This document shows, piece by piece, positions 37,118 through 50,468 of a DNA stretch of 64,000 bases; positions within the stretch are counted from its first letter, which is position 1, and each line of letters starts with the position of its first letter. This DNA comes from Iris pallida. Lineage: Eukaryota > Streptophyta > Magnoliopsida > Asparagales > Iridaceae. The stretch lies in NCBI GenBank assembly GCA_029216955.1, contig JANAVB010002199.1, forward strand, positions 18,653,053 to 18,717,052, in the 5' to 3' direction. The translations under genes and the position numbers were made by a program. Under the pieces are notes generated by a model, which saw only the letters and a list, made by a program, of their open reading frames with translations, did no database searches and was not told where the DNA came from.

Positions 37118-39538
37118 TTCACAGTCATACGACCACTCATACACGACTCCCTTTTGAGTGAGGCGAGTCAATGGCGATACAATCTTCGCGAAGTCTTTCA
37201 CGAAGCGTCGATAGTATCCTGCCAAACCAAGAAAGCTTCGAATCTCACTAGCAGATGCAGGCCGTTTCCAATCAGCAACAGCTTCCACTTTCTTCGGGTC
37301 GACTGTAATGCCTTCGGACGAAATGATGTGACCAAGAAAGGATACGCTGCTTAGCCAAAATTTGTACTTACTCTGCTTTGCATACAACTCATTCTCTCGA
37401 AGTATCTGGAGCATGGCCCGTATATGTTCTGTATGCTGCGTCCTGTCCTTCGAGTAGACGAGAATATTGTCAATAAAGACTGCCACAAATTTATCAAGGA
37501 AGGGTCGAAATACCCGATTCATCAGATCCATGAAGGCGGCAGGAACGTTCGTCAGGCCGAATGGCATCACCAGGAACTCGTAGTGGCCGTACCGAGTGTG
37601 AAAGGCTGACTTTTGTACGTCGTTTGACTTGATCTTGAGTTGATGATAGCCCGAGTGGAGATCAATCTTCGAAAATACCGAGGCGCCTTGCAGTTGATCG
37701 ATTAAGTCATCTATGCGGCGCAATGGGTACTTGTTCCGGATGGTGGCCTTATTCAGCTCTCGGTAATCGATGCACAGATGCATGGACCCATCCTCCTTCT
37801 TCACGAACAATACGGGCGCTCCCCACGGTGAAACACTATGCCGAACAAACCCTTTATCGAGCAACTCTTGTAACTGGACCTTGAGTTCCTTCAGCTCGGC
37901 GGAAGCCATTCTGTACGGGGCCTTGGAAATCGGTCGAGTATCGGGGAATGTATCGATACTGAACTCGATTTCTCGATCGGGGGGCATGCCGGGTAGCTCG
38001 TCCAGGAACACATCGGAGAATTCTGCCACAACATCGGTCTGACCCGCGTTTGCACCATCCTGTCGCATGTCTCGGACGGACGCCAAATAGCCTTCGCACC
38101 CAGAATGCAGCATCCTCCGAACAAAAATTGCCGAAATCAGCATACAGGTCGACGATGCCTCACCATACGAAAAGCAGAATTCAGGCACTCCTGGTATGCG
38201 GAAGGTGACCATCTTTCTGGTGCAGTCTATGGTTGCGTTGCACGGCCCAAGCCAATCCATTCTCAGAATGATGTCAAAGTCCTTCATGTCTAGAACTATC
38301 ATGTCAAGACCGATCTTTTGACCGCCGATATAGATAATTCCGTCGGCGCAGGCTAAGTTTGTGAGTATTGGTGTGCCCGAAGGTGTACTTACGCTAAGGT
38401 CGAGATCTAATGATATTATCGGAAATTTGTGCTCGACGGCAAAGTCCGCCGATATAATTAAACTATGCGAAGCACCTGAATTAAATAGTACACGAGTAGG
38501 TACATTATTAAAATTTAGTATACCAGTCACGAACGTATCTGATGTAAGCATTTCATCTCGAGTCATGGCGTAGACGCGGCCCTGGGCATTGGGGCGACGG
38601 TCTTGGCTATTTTGCGGTACGGGTTGAGGTGCTCGAGGCGCCGAAACTTGATTCCCCGGACGGTGCTGCATGTTGATGCTGAGGCGTGTTCAAGTTGTTT
38701 CTTCTACGGTTCGGGCAGTCTCCATGAAAGTGACCCCTTTTTCTGCAGATGAAACACCCGCCATTTTGAACTTCACAGTCGACGGCGAGATATCCGTTCC
38801 GGTTGTATTTTGTGCAGTGAGGTCCCTGGTTTCGGGCCTGGTGTCCGCCTTGGTGTCCGTTATTCGGACGCTTGGTCACGTTGTTTCCTCTCGCGTGGCT
38901 AGGATGTTTGTGATTGTAGGTATGCACAGCGCCGGCAGCACCTGGAGGATATTGGCGTTTGAGGCGGAGGGCGTGGTTGAGAGACTCCCCCATCGTTTTG
39001 TATTACGGAACAGACACATGGGCGTAGATGGATGGTCGTAGACCCACTTCGAACCGTCGAGCATGACTCGCCAGGGAGGACAAGAATTCTCCAGCAAATT
39101 TGGCTAACTTGTTGAACTCTGCTGCATACTGCCGCACCATCATATTCCCTTGCCTTAGCTGCATAAATTCATTTTCCTTCTCTTGTCGAACGACTTTGGG
39201 AAGGTACTCGATCTCGAACGCCTCTCGGAAGGTAGCCCAAGAAATTGTCGCTGTCTCGTCGTCGCGTCTAATCGCTCGCTTTTGTACGGCCCACCAGTTG
39301 TGTGCGTTCAATCGGAGTAGAAGTTGAGCGCATACGACTTTCTTGGACTCTTCGACACCCAGAAGCTCGAATTTATCTTCCAGTTCCTCTAACCAGTCGA
39401 TCGCCACGGAGGGATCTTATGTGCCGTTAAAGGAAGTGCGACAACTCTTTGTGAATTTTGACACGTCAAAGTTGGAACTTCTCGGTGCTGCAAGCATAGG
39501 CCCGGGTACCTCCGGTTCGACTTCACTTTGTCTGGCCG
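37118..39538 (-). pseudogene. Chromovirus B gag 3' part, protease and reverse transcriptase
   Basis: Minus-strand order: gag core (AIDWLEELEDKFELLGV, INNWWAVQKRA-like, EIEYLPKVVRQEKENEF; 39407-39003), a CCHC knuckle (CFICRKRGHFHGDC) with a degenerate first knuckle, protease, and reverse transcriptase ([32 protein letters not shown]). The protease catalytic Asp is Asn (LFNSGASHS, codon 38480-38482). The second Asp of the reverse transcriptase active site is also Asn ([10 protein letters not shown], codon 37466-37468). The 5' end is cut by element C (39539) and the 3' end by element D (37117), so neither edge is a natural gene end. Confidence 0.9.
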
Positions 39539-41689
39539 TGTAACGCCCCAGCCCCAAAATACGTAGGACTAGGAACATAGACATGCCAGCTGTATTCATA
39601 CGAAGTATACTCCAATATATGGAAATCTCGTATAAATACATAAGCTGTAAAATGCAGTAGAACCATAACTAATCTCATCCACACAAAAATAAATAAAAGA
39701 TATATAATAAAAATGAATTTGTCTTGATACAATATGTTGGGCGGAGACAAATCCACTACCAACAAAAATAAGAAAAAGTACATAGAAAATGAAATGAGTG
39801 GCGGGCGAAGCGAAGACGATCCAAGTGCAATCATCCTCGAAGAATAGCAATGATCACGGCTAGAGCTAGAACACCTGCGAAAGACAATAGCACATACCTG
39901 AAGAGATAACCAGGTCCTCAGAGGGACGTAACAAGACACATAATATCATGCCATATAAACTGAATAAATATTGCTCAAATAAATAAGTCAATCGAATTCT
40001 AACATGGTCCAATACGCACCTACTGAACGAGCGTACCATCCCTCCAACCAAACAAGGACAGGAGATGGTAAACTAATTCACGGTGACGTATCTTTCCATG
40101 CTATGAATCCAATATGATATCCGGACCCCAACAAGGTTCAATACCTTCTCATCGAAGTAGTAAGTCACACCTGCAACCAAACATGGACAAGATGTGACGA
40201 ACTAATCTGCGACAAGTTATTGTTCCAAGCCACGGTCAGATACAAGTACCCAAATCAAAAGTACTCGTACCTAACGGATAAAGGTACCTAACCGTTCTAA
40301 GTGAAATGTAGTTAAGAACAATCCTTCCTACGCATAGACCCTGGCTGAATAGGATCGGCGTAGTCCCCCTTGGGCACCAGAGGCCCCATCAGTAAGAGCA
40401 TGACGTTCCACAGAATCGTCAGTGGCCGTCAGTAATCATGGGTCATCAACCCCGTATCTCCAGCGGAGAGTCCGGGTCACAAGGGAAGTGCATCGAAGCC
40501 CATACGCTAAGGAATTGTCCTCCCCGCCCAATGCCTACTGTGTTGTATCCACAACATAAACCACTATAACCGCTAAGTCAAACTAGCATGCAATCTCAAT
40601 TAGCGGTTATTCCTATCGCACGGCTTGTACGTACTGGTGGTCAGCCAATCACGCACTTCCGTGTCCTACATGCGACTCACAACTTCGTGTTACAACGTGT
40701 CAAGGCCAATGAATGCAACACACAAGGTGGTCCCTTAAATCTAGGTTTAATGTGTAAGAAAACTAATACATAGCAGGAAATATAAATGAACAGTAAGTTC
40801 TAACAGTTATGCCATGTATCACAGTTTATTTTGTATAAAGAAAATAAATAATGCATGAAATATGAGCTAAAATAAATAAACAGCTAATGGCAAGGTGTCT
40901 TGCCTGATAGTACGCCTGGTGTGCTGCAATGGTCAAGCTGGCATAAACTGCGACTTCGGTGCAACCACTATGCAAGGTGATTTCGGACGATGACACGGAC
41001 GATTCCATTGGGTCCAGAAGGGTCAAATTAGTTAGGGTGGACATAAGGTAGTACAGATTTGGTGACAGGACATGAATAAGAGGATTTAGTCACGGACAGG
41101 AGAGAAATCGAAGGAAGTTGGAAAAATAATATATACGATAAAATATTTATAAAAATATATTCTATTAGTCAAAATAAATATTTCCAAAAGGCTAAAAAAT
41201 TATTAAAGATAAAATAGTTTTTAGAAAAATATAAAAAAAATTAAAAAGTGTTTTTAGGGTCAAAGCTAAATTTCTAGGCCAAAAGGCTGTATATTAAAAA
41301 TACCAAAGATAATATGTTTTTAGGCTACCTCAAGACCAAAACTATAATTTACTTAGTAAAAGTTTCAAAATATAAGAATCCTTTTTAAACTAAAATATCC
41401 CACGTTTGTGAAAGTAATTTCTAGTTAAAACTATAGTTCAAAAATGTATAGAATATTACAAAAAAAATATTTTAAAAATCTAATCCAAAGTTTTGAAATT
41501 ACATATTGGGTCATGCCTAATAACCTTGCCAAAAATACTGAAAATAAATAAATAAAACATTTACAAACTAATTTTTAGAATTAACCAATAAACTAAAAAT
41601 ATGTATATACTATCATAATATTTATCAAACTAACTATGGAACCTATATCATATATGTCTTAATGATAACTAGCTAAGAATTAATAATAG

Positions 41690-41777
41690 TAATAATGATA
41701 ATAATAATAATAATAATGATAATAATAATAATAATAATAGAACTAATAATAATAACAACCATAGCAAATAATAAAGA

Positions 41778-41844
<67 letters not shown>

Positions 41845-41856
41845 GTAATCATAATG

Positions 41857-41901
<45 letters not shown>

Positions 41902-41902
41902 C
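41690..41902. repeat. (TAA/ATA)n microsatellite in 3' LTR of element C
   Basis: Interrupted TAA repeats; the matching tract in the 5' LTR is at 47112-47302 and is shorter. Confidence 0.9.
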
Positions 41903-43030
41903 AATGGATAAAAAAAGAAAAGAAACAGTAAAAAAGAAGAACAAATAAAAAAAACAAAAAAAACAACCAAAGTCTGCTGCTCTTTCTCAAAAATTGGGGA
42001 AGGGAGAGAGAAGTGAGAGAGGCGAGAGAGGCGGAGGCTAGGGGTCGGGCTCTGGTCGGAGCTGCACCGGAGGCGGCGGAGTGCGGGGTTTCGAACGGCG
42101 GAGAGAGAAGAGTGAGAGAGAGTCGACGTCGGAGCCAGGCTGGCGCGGCGACGGGGAAAGAAGGTCGGACGGCGCGCGGGGGATTCGGTGGTGTCGCGGA
42201 GGACAGGGCGGAAAGGGAAATCGGAGAGCGGAGGCTGGGCGGCCGCCGCTGATGGCCGCACGGCCAGGCGGTGGCGGCTCAGGACTGAGTCGGGCGGCGC
42301 TGGAGGAAGAAGGGAGTTTTGTGGGGGGCTGCGCCGGCTCCAGCGGAAGGCGGCAGCCGTGTGGGCACGGCGAGGTGTTGCCGGTGATGGCGCGGAGGGA
42401 AAGCTCGCTCGGCCGGAGCCGAGCGCGGGTGGCGGACGGCGGTTCGCCGGCGGAGGTGAGTCTGGGTTAGGGTTTTAATTCTTTTCTTTTCTTTGTGTGG
42501 TGGCTGGCTGGTTTTGTCGGGGTCGAGGGTTGCCGAGGGCTGCCGACGACAGTGGTGGGTTGGTCGTGTGATGGTTTGGATGGTATCGTGGTGTCTCTGG
42601 TGGTGGGGTCGGTGACGGATTGGCGGAGATGGTGGTGGTGGTTGCGTGATGATGACGGAGATGGGAGGATTTCGACGGAGTCGGGATGCTGGCAGTGGTG
42701 GTGATGTCGATGATGGTGGATGCAACGGACGTGGGTGGCGGAGGTGAAGTCGGAGGTGGGGCGTCGGGCCTTGGTGGGACAGCGATGGTGGCGGAAGTCC
42801 GTGGTGTTGGTTATGGCATCGTCGGGAGGCTGTCGTCGGTTAGGATAGGTTTAGGGATTTGGTATTTGATTGTGTCGGGTCTGTTGACACGGAGAGATGG
42901 GTAATATAGTTGTAAAAAAAATGGAATAAGAATTTGGATGGTGGAACACGGACACGGTGCACGCACTTCATGGAGAATTATTTGTGGAGAAATTTGTTGT
43001 GAATGAATAATGAATTGGAGGAGTACCTGC

Positions 43031-43040
43031 CTATTTATAG
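43031..43040 (-). promoter_or_regulatory. TATA box in 3' LTR of element C
   Basis: CTATAAATAG on the minus strand. The other LTR has the identical word at 48440-48449. Confidence 0.6.
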
Positions 43041-43740
43041 GATGTGGGAATTTCCAATTAGATAGGATTAGAATTTATTTAAAACCCAAAGTAGATAATT
43101 TGCTACTAATTTAAAATCAATAAAATCCAAATCCCAATTCAATTCAAATCAAATTTAAATTAAATTCTTTTGGCTTAAAATCAATTGGGATAAATCAAAC
43201 TTCAAATATTTAACTATTTAAATAAATTCAAAAATCAAATCAAGATTTAAATGGCCACAATAACTTCCAAATATATTTTTCAAAAATACCAATAATAATA
43301 ATTTCGAAAATAATAAATATTTTTAAATATCTTTTTGAATAATAAAATATTAATATTAATAAATCTTGAAAATTATATTTTTATTTAAAATAGACTAATA
43401 AATAATTACGAAATATATGTATGCACGAATAATGCATACATGTTTATGCTTTTCCTAGTATACAATAAAATATTATTTATGATTAATAACTGCTAAAAAT
43501 AAAAGGCTTTTTATAGCAATAATAATAATTATATAATATTTTGAAAGTGTATAATAAAATAGAAAAAAAAATATTTTTCTAAAATATGTACGCTCGCACA
43601 TATTCGCACTTGACGAGCAACTACGAAAAATAAAATTTCGTGCGCGACGTATAATACGACTACGCGTCGTATATTACAAAATTTTAAATCAGTACTAAAT
43701 TTAATAAAAAAAATATAGTAGAAATTTTAGGGGTTTTACA

Positions 43741-44972
43741 TCCTACCCAACTTAAAAGAATTTCGTCCTCGAAATTAACAATTAGTAGGGGGTGAAAGGC
43801 GCAAGGGGGCATCGGTGAGGAAGCACGGTCAAATCATTGGGCGAGACAAGGAAACGAAGTTTACCAGTATTAGCGAAGATAATCATAGATTAATGCAAGA
43901 AGAAAAATGGTTAAGATAACGCACGATAAAGAATGGTATGTGTTCAAGAAATAAATTAGAGACCTTGTAGATATGGGTTCTTGTGAGTAGGTTGAGGCAC
44001 GAATAAGAGATCGATTAAGTGATTAGGAGGTCATGATAGGGCCGAGAAAAGAACGAGTAGTTTAGGATGAGGATATAACAACCTTGAGTGATAACGGTCA
44101 TAATTGGTAGGAAGGCTAGAGGGAGTTCTAGTACTACGCCTTCGTCTTCCTAAAATAGGTGAACGCGAACGCAATAAGGAGTTTCAAGACGATATTATCG
44201 AATACGAGAACGTGATTCAAGGATGACCATAAATTTCAAAGGAATTGCCAAGGCAGTCGTGGATGGGATTCTAGAGGACAAGTTTAGCTATGTCCCCATC
44301 CACGTAGAATAATAGACAAAAGCGAACCAAAGTGCACTTGGTTGATCAGACCATTATGCACCGGTTCTGATTAGACAATATATTAGTGGGAGCGGCCCAA
44401 ATAACATATGTCTTGAACAAGCTCGATAAAGAATAAGCTTGCAAAAACTAGGCTACATTAGCATCATTAGTCTAGATTGTAAGAATATAGGCACGTGAGA
44501 TTAAGATTAAAATAAAGAACCAATATGAATAGTCTAAGAGTCATAAGGATCTAAGTTGTGATTATTCCTATACCGTCATTCTACGGTTTTATTGACCAAG
44601 GCTTGGTTGACCAAATGGGTTAAATTCCTCTAGTCTCTATGGTCTAGATAATACTATTGGTATTCCCTTAATGGTCAAGGGTGTGTCAGGTCGTGGGGTA
44701 TTCTACCCAACTTAAAGAATTAAGCTAAGGGTGTTTGGGACATCTACTAGTAGGGTCAACCCTAGCAAGCACGAAGGAAAGATAAGGATAATGATGGAAG
44801 GAATCAAGCAAGATGCAATCGATGAGTCGAACGGTAGTTCGAATATGGAATCGAGAAAAGAGGTCAAGTATGTGGATGAGATCCTAGACTTCTAATCCTA
44901 TTCGCAGGCTTGCTTGGTACGGTAAAGTAACCAAACAATTTATCTTGACCTGCATGGGCCACCACAAAAACA
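43741..44972 (-). other. Internal region of element C, non-coding
   Basis: Starts with the primer-binding site (44964-44947) and ends with a polypurine tract (AAGTTGGGTAGGA, 43753-43741). TTTCGAGGACGAAA lies at 43761-43774. Homology to element A is clear at 44448-44341. No coding domain is seen. Confidence 0.85.
44947..44964 (-). other. Primer-binding site, tRNA-Ile(AAU) type, element C
   Basis: TGGTGGCCCATGCAGGTC reads on the minus strand 8 nt after the 5' LTR end at 44973. Confidence 0.75.
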
Positions 44973-47115
44973 TGTAACGCCCCAGTCCCAAAATACGTAG
45001 GACTAGGAACGTAGACATGCCAGCTGTATTCATACGAAGTATACTCCAATATATGGAAATCTCGTATAAATACATAAGCTGTAAAATACAGTAGAACCAT
45101 AACTAATCTCATCCACACAAAAATAAATAAAATATATATAATAAAAATGAATTTGTCTTGATACAATATGTTGGACGGAGACAAATACACTACCAACAAA
45201 AATAAGGAAAAGTACATAAAAAATAAAATGAGTGGCAGGCGAAGCGAAGATGATCCAAGTGCAATCATCCTCGAAGAATAGCAATGATCACGGCTAGAGC
45301 TAGAACACCTGCGAAAGATAATAGCACATACCTGGAGAGATAACCAGGTCCTCAGAAGGACGTAACAAGACACATAATATCATGCCATATAAACTGAATA
45401 AATATTGCTCAAATAAATAAGTCAATCAAATTCTAATATGGTCCAATACGCACCTACTGAACGAGCGTACCATCCCCCCAACCAAACAAGGACAGGAGAT
45501 GGTAAACTAATTCACGGTGACGTATCTTTCCATACTATGAATCCAATATGGTATCCGGACCCCAACAAGGTTCAATACCTTCTCATCGAAGTAGTAAGTC
45601 ACACCTACAACCAAACAAGGACAAGATGTGACGAACTAATCCGCGATAAGTTATTGTTCCAAGCCACGGTCAGATACAAGTACCCAAACCAAAAGTACTC
45701 GTACCTAACAGATAAAGGTACCTAACCGTTCTAAGTGAAATATAGTTAAGAACAATCCTTTCTACGCATGGACCCTGGCTGAATAGGATCGTCGTAGTCC
45801 CCCTTGGGCACCAGAGGCCCATCAGTAAGAGCATGACGTTCCGCAGAATCGTCAGTGGCCGTCAGTAATCATGGGTCATCAACCCCGTATCTCCAGCGGA
45901 GAGTCCGGGTCACAAGGGAAGTGCATCGAAGCCCATACGCTAAGGAATTGTCCTCCCCGCCCAATGCCTACTGTGTTGTATCCACAACACAAACCACTAT
46001 AACTGCTAAGTCAAACTAGCATGCAATCTCTATTAGCGGTTATTCCTATCGCACGGCTTGTACGTACTGGTGGTTAGCCAATCATGCACTTCCGTGTCCT
46101 ACATACGACTCACAACTTCGTGTTACAACGTGTCAAGGCCAATAAATGCAACACACAAGGTGGTCCCTTAAATCTAGGTTTAATGTGTAAGAAAACTAAT
46201 ACATAGCAGGAAATATGAATGAACAGTAAGTTCTAACAGTTATGCCATGTATCACAGTTTATTTTGCATAAAGAAAATAAATAATACATGAAATATAAGC
46301 TAAAATAAATAAACAGCTAATGGCAAGGTGTCTTGCCTGATAGTACGCTTGGTGTGCTGCAATGGTCAAGCTGGCATAAACTGCGACTTCGGTGCAACCA
46401 CTATGCAAGGTGATTTCGGACGATGACACGAACGGTTCCATTGGGTCCAGAAGGGTCAAATTAGTTAGGGTGGACATAAGGTAGTACGGATTTGGTGACA
46501 GGACATGAATAAGAGGATTTAGTCACGGACAGGAGGGAAATCGAAGGAAGTTGGAAAAATAATATATACGATAAAATATTTATAAAAATATATTCTATTA
46601 GTCAAAATAAATATTTCCAAAAGGCTAAAAATTATTAAAGATAAAATAGTTTTTAGAAAAATATAAAGAAAATTAAAAAGTGTTTTTAGGGTCAAAGCTA
46701 AATTTCTAGGCCAAAAAGCTGTATATTAAAAATACCAAAGATAATATGTTTTTAGGCTACCTCAAGACCAAAACTATAATTTACTTAGTAAAAATTTCAA
46801 AATATAAGAATCCTTTTTAAACTAAAATATCCCACGTTTGTGAAAGTAATTTCTAGTTAAAACTATAGTTCAAAAATGTATAGAATATTACAAAAAAATA
46901 TTTTAAAAATCTAATCCAAAGTTTTGAAATTACATATTGGGTCATGCCTAATAACCTTACCAAAAATACTGAAAAAAATAAATAAAACATTTACAAACTA
47001 ATTTTTAGAATTAACTAATAAACTAAAAATATGTATATACTATCATAATATTTATCAAACTAACTATGGAACCTATATCATATATGTCTTAATGATAACT
47101 AGCTAAGAATTAATA

Positions 47116-47155
<40 letters not shown>

Positions 47156-47207
47156 TAATAATAATAATAATAGAAATAATAATAATAACAACCATAGCAA
47201 ATAATAA

Positions 47208-47238
<31 letters not shown>

Positions 47239-47250
47239 GTAATAATAATG

Positions 47251-47304
<54 letters not shown>

Positions 47305-49148
47305 TAATGGATAAAAAAAAGAAAAGAAACAGTAAAAAAGAAGAACAAATAAAAAAAAACAACCAAAGTCTGCTGCTCTTTTTCAAAAATTGGAAAAGGG
47401 AGAGAGAAGTGAGAAAGAGGCGAGAGAGGCGGAGGCTAGGGGTCGGGCTCTGGTCGGAGCTGCACCGGAGGCGGCGGAGTGCGGGGTTTCGAACGACGGA
47501 GAGGGGAGAGTGAGAGAGAGTCGACGTCGGAGCCAGGCTGGCACGGCGGCGGGGAAAGAAGGTCGGACGGCGCGCGGGGGAGTCGGTGGTGTCGCGGAGG
47601 ACAGGACGGAAAGGGAAATCGGAGAGCGGAGGTTGGACGGCCGCCGCTGATGGCCGCGCGGCCAGGCGGTGGCGGCTCGGGACTGAGTCGGACGGCTCGG
47701 GACTGAGTCGGGCGGCGCTGGAGGAAGAAGGGGGTTTTATGGGGGGCTGCGCCGGCTCCAGCGGAAGGCGGCGGCCGTGAGGGCACGGCGAGGTGTTGCC
47801 GGTGATGGCGCGGAGGGAAAGCTCGCTCGGCCGGAGCCGAGCGCGGGTGACGGACGGCGGTTCGCCGGCGGAGGTGAGTCTGGGTTAGGGTTTTAATTCT
47901 TTTCTTTTCTTTGTGTGGTGGCTGGCTGGTTTTGTCGGGGTCGAGGGTTGCCGACGACAGTGGTAGGTTGGTCATGTGATGGTTTGGGTGGTATCGTGGT
48001 GTCTCTGGTGGTGGTGTCGGTGACGGGTTGGCGGAGATGGTGGTGGTGGTTGCGTGATGATGACGGAGATGGGAGGATTTTCGACGGAGTCGGGATGCTG
48101 GCAATGGTGGTGATGTCGATGATGGTGGATGCAATGGACGTGGGTGGCGGAGGTGAAGTCGGAGGTGGGGCGTCGGGCCTTGGTGGGACGGCGATGGTGG
48201 CGGAAGTCCGTGGTGTTGGTTATGGCATCGCCGGGAGGCTGTCGTCGGTTAGGATAGGTTTAGGGATTTGGTATTTGATTGTGTCGGGTCTGTCGACACG
48301 AAGAGATGGGTAATATAGTTGTAAAAAAAATGGAATAAGAATTTGGATGGTGGAACACGGACACGGTGCACGCACTTCATGGAGAATTATTTGTGGAGAA
48401 ATTTGTTGTGAATGAATAATGAATTGGAGGAGTACATGCCTATTTATAGGATGTGGAAATTCCCAATTAGATTGGATTAGGATTTATTTAAAACCCAAAG
48501 TAGATAATTTGCTACTAATTTAAAATCAATAAAATCCAAATCCCAATTCAATTCAAATCAAATTTAAATTAAATTCTTTTGGCTTAAAATCAATTGGGAT
48601 AAATCAAACTTCAAATATTTAACTATTTAAATAAATTCAAAAATCAAATCAAGATTTAAATGACCACAATAACTTCCAAATATATTTTTTAAAAATACCA
48701 ATAATAATAATTTCGAAAATAATAAATATTTTTAAATATCTTTTTGAATAATAAAATATTAATATTAATAAATCTCGAAAATTATATTTTTATTTAAAAT
48801 AGACTAATAAATAATTACGAAATATATGTATGCACGAATAATGCATACATGTTTATGCTTTTCCTAGTATACAATAAAATATTATTTATGATTAATAACT
48901 GCTAAAAATAAATGGCTTTTTATAGCAATAATAATAATGATATAATATTTTGAAAGTGTATAATAAAATAGAAAAAAATGTTTTTCTAAAATATGTACGC
49001 TCGCACATATTCGCACTTGACGAGCAACTACGAAAAATAAAATTTCGTGCGCGACGTATAATACGACTACGCGTCGTATATTACAAAATTTTAAATCAGT
49101 ACTAAATTTAATATAAAAAAATATAGTAGAAATTTTAGGGGTTTTACA
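44973..49148 (-). repeat. 5' LTR of element C
   Basis: This 4176-bp LTR is near identical to 39539-43740, with a short duplication of GGACTGAGTCGG in the GC-rich segment near 47688-47711 and a shorter TAA tract. Confidence 0.93.
47112..47302. repeat. (TAA)n microsatellite in 5' LTR of element C
   Basis: Same position in the LTR as 41690-41902. Confidence 0.9.
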
Positions 49149-49487
49149 GGCCGCAGGCTCGGTTACGGCATGGGTTGTCGCGGAGTTGTTATTGGCCACC
49201 ACTGTTTGAACGATCTGCTGAAGAGTGTCGAGCTGTTTCTGCTGCAGCTTGAATTGTGCATCGAATCGGGCCTCGAACTGAGTCTGGCGTGCCTCCGTCT
49301 GCCGTCGATGTTGCTCATTCTGGCGTTGACTCTCCTCAGCTTGTCGTTGTTGCGCTTCCAGCATGCGCAACATCCGCTCCATGGCATCGTTAGAGGGTCC
49401 GGGTCTCGAGCTACTCGAGCCGCTCGAAGCACTTTCTTCGTTCGCCGCCACGTTCACCGACGTGCCTTCTGGGATTTTTGAAGGCAA
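49149..49487 (-). pseudogene. Chromovirus B gag, N-terminal part
   Basis: The open frame encodes an Ala/Ser-rich start, then a Gln/Arg-rich heptad-like stretch (MERMLRMLEAQQRQAEES and following) typical of the coiled region before the gag core. It is interrupted at 49148 by element C, and its continuation is at 39538. No convincing ATG was found at the 5' edge. Confidence 0.8.
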
Positions 49488-49608
49488 AATACATTAGTCA
49501 CAAAACTTATTACGGGCTCACTCGTATGGAACGACATATCTCATCGACACGAGACCAACGATTTTAAGACTAAAAACTCGACACTGGAGGCCAAGGACGT
49601 AAAGCCGT

Positions 49609-49620
49609 GCTCTGATACCA
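49609..49620 (-). other. Primer-binding site, initiator tRNA-Met type, chromovirus B
   Basis: TGGTATCAGAGC reads on the minus strand 3 nt after the LTR, the standard site of Tekay-like and many other plant elements. Confidence 0.88.
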
Positions 49621-50457
49621 TTATGTCACGCCCCGATCGATTCGGTAGAATCGATAGTCGTCCCCCGGACGTGATGCCGTGCAAGCCTAAGTTGCGCTTG
49701 CACAAGGCGGTTCATAAGGTTATCCGAAACAACAGCATATGTAAGAGTACGCAGAGAAATTAAACACATTCATATAGAAAAGAAAACTTGTATTTTCATT
49801 GATAATAAGTTTGGTTACAGACTCGATTACAAAAGAGGCCTCTCGGCTTACAACCGACATCGATGAGATAGTCATTCCATACATTTACATCTCTTTTTAC
49901 AAACAACAAAACGACTCTCTAAGACCTGGGATCGACGAGAGTTTGCGACTCATGATGCAGTTGGGTTGGAGTCTTCAAAAGTTGCAGAGTTAGCCTTTGC
50001 GCTAGTGTCAGCCCCTGTTTTTCAAAAATTGAATTAATTAGTGTTAATTAGTTGCTAATGGCCTAATTAGCTTTAAAATGATTTATTATGATTTTAGAAA
50101 ATTTTCTAGAATTTTTAAATAATTTTAAATAGTTTTTAAGTCAAAATATATCACTTTGTAATTAATTAAAATATTTTAATATAGTTTTGTAATTAACTAA
50201 ATTGTTTTAATAACATTTTGTAAATATTCAAATTATTTTAATAGTAGTTTGTAATTTATTAAATTGTTTTAGTTCGGGTTTGCAATTTATTATTTGCATT
50301 TAGATAGGATTGGACCTATCTGTAATTACTAAAAGTTTGGAGACCTTACTGAGAAACCTAATCCTACCCACCCCCGACGACCGCCAGCTCCCCGACGACC
50401 GACCCCGATCTTTTTCGCCTTTTCCGGCCAGCCCGACGCCCTAACCGACCTCTAACC

Positions 50458-50468
50458 CTATAAATACG
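50458..50468 (+). promoter_or_regulatory. TATA box in solo LTR E
   Basis: CTATAAATACG is followed within about 30-80 nt by AAACCCTAACCCTA telobox words. Confidence 0.6.

Larger units (their letters stand above)
39539..43740 (-). repeat. 3' LTR of element C
   Basis: The LTR is 4202 bp. Minus-strand order: AT-rich U3, TATA box CTATAAATAG (43031-43040, about 700 nt in), a GC-rich segment (about 42000-42900) with a telobox (AAACCCTAACCC, about 42465-42476), a (TAA)n tract (41690-41902) and an AT-rich U5. The GC-rich segment produces many long spurious ORFs in several frames. Confidence 0.93.
39539..49148 (-). mobile_element. Non-coding LTR retrotransposon (LARD type), element C, complete
   Basis: The LTRs are very long (4.2 kb: 39539-43740 and 44973-49148) around only about 1.2 kb of internal sequence. 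On the minus strand they start TGTAAAACCCC and end GGGGCGTTACA. The duplication GGCCG flanks it at 39534-39538 and 49149-49153, inside the gag of chromovirus B. A primer-binding site and a polypurine tract are present; gag and pol are absent. LTRs make up about 87 percent of the element. Confidence 0.94.

Noticed and set aside
42450..42465. Splice-donor-like GAGGTGAGT on the plus strand of LTR C
   Set aside because: Element C is transcribed from the minus strand (primer-binding site and polypurine tract), and no plus-strand gene model supports it.
41673..42725. Poly-Ile and Pro/Arg-rich ORFs in LTR C, mirrored at 47099-48134 (up to 232 codons)
   Set aside because: They come from the TAA microsatellite and a GC-rich leader segment, appear in several overlapping frames, and differ in length between the two LTR copies.
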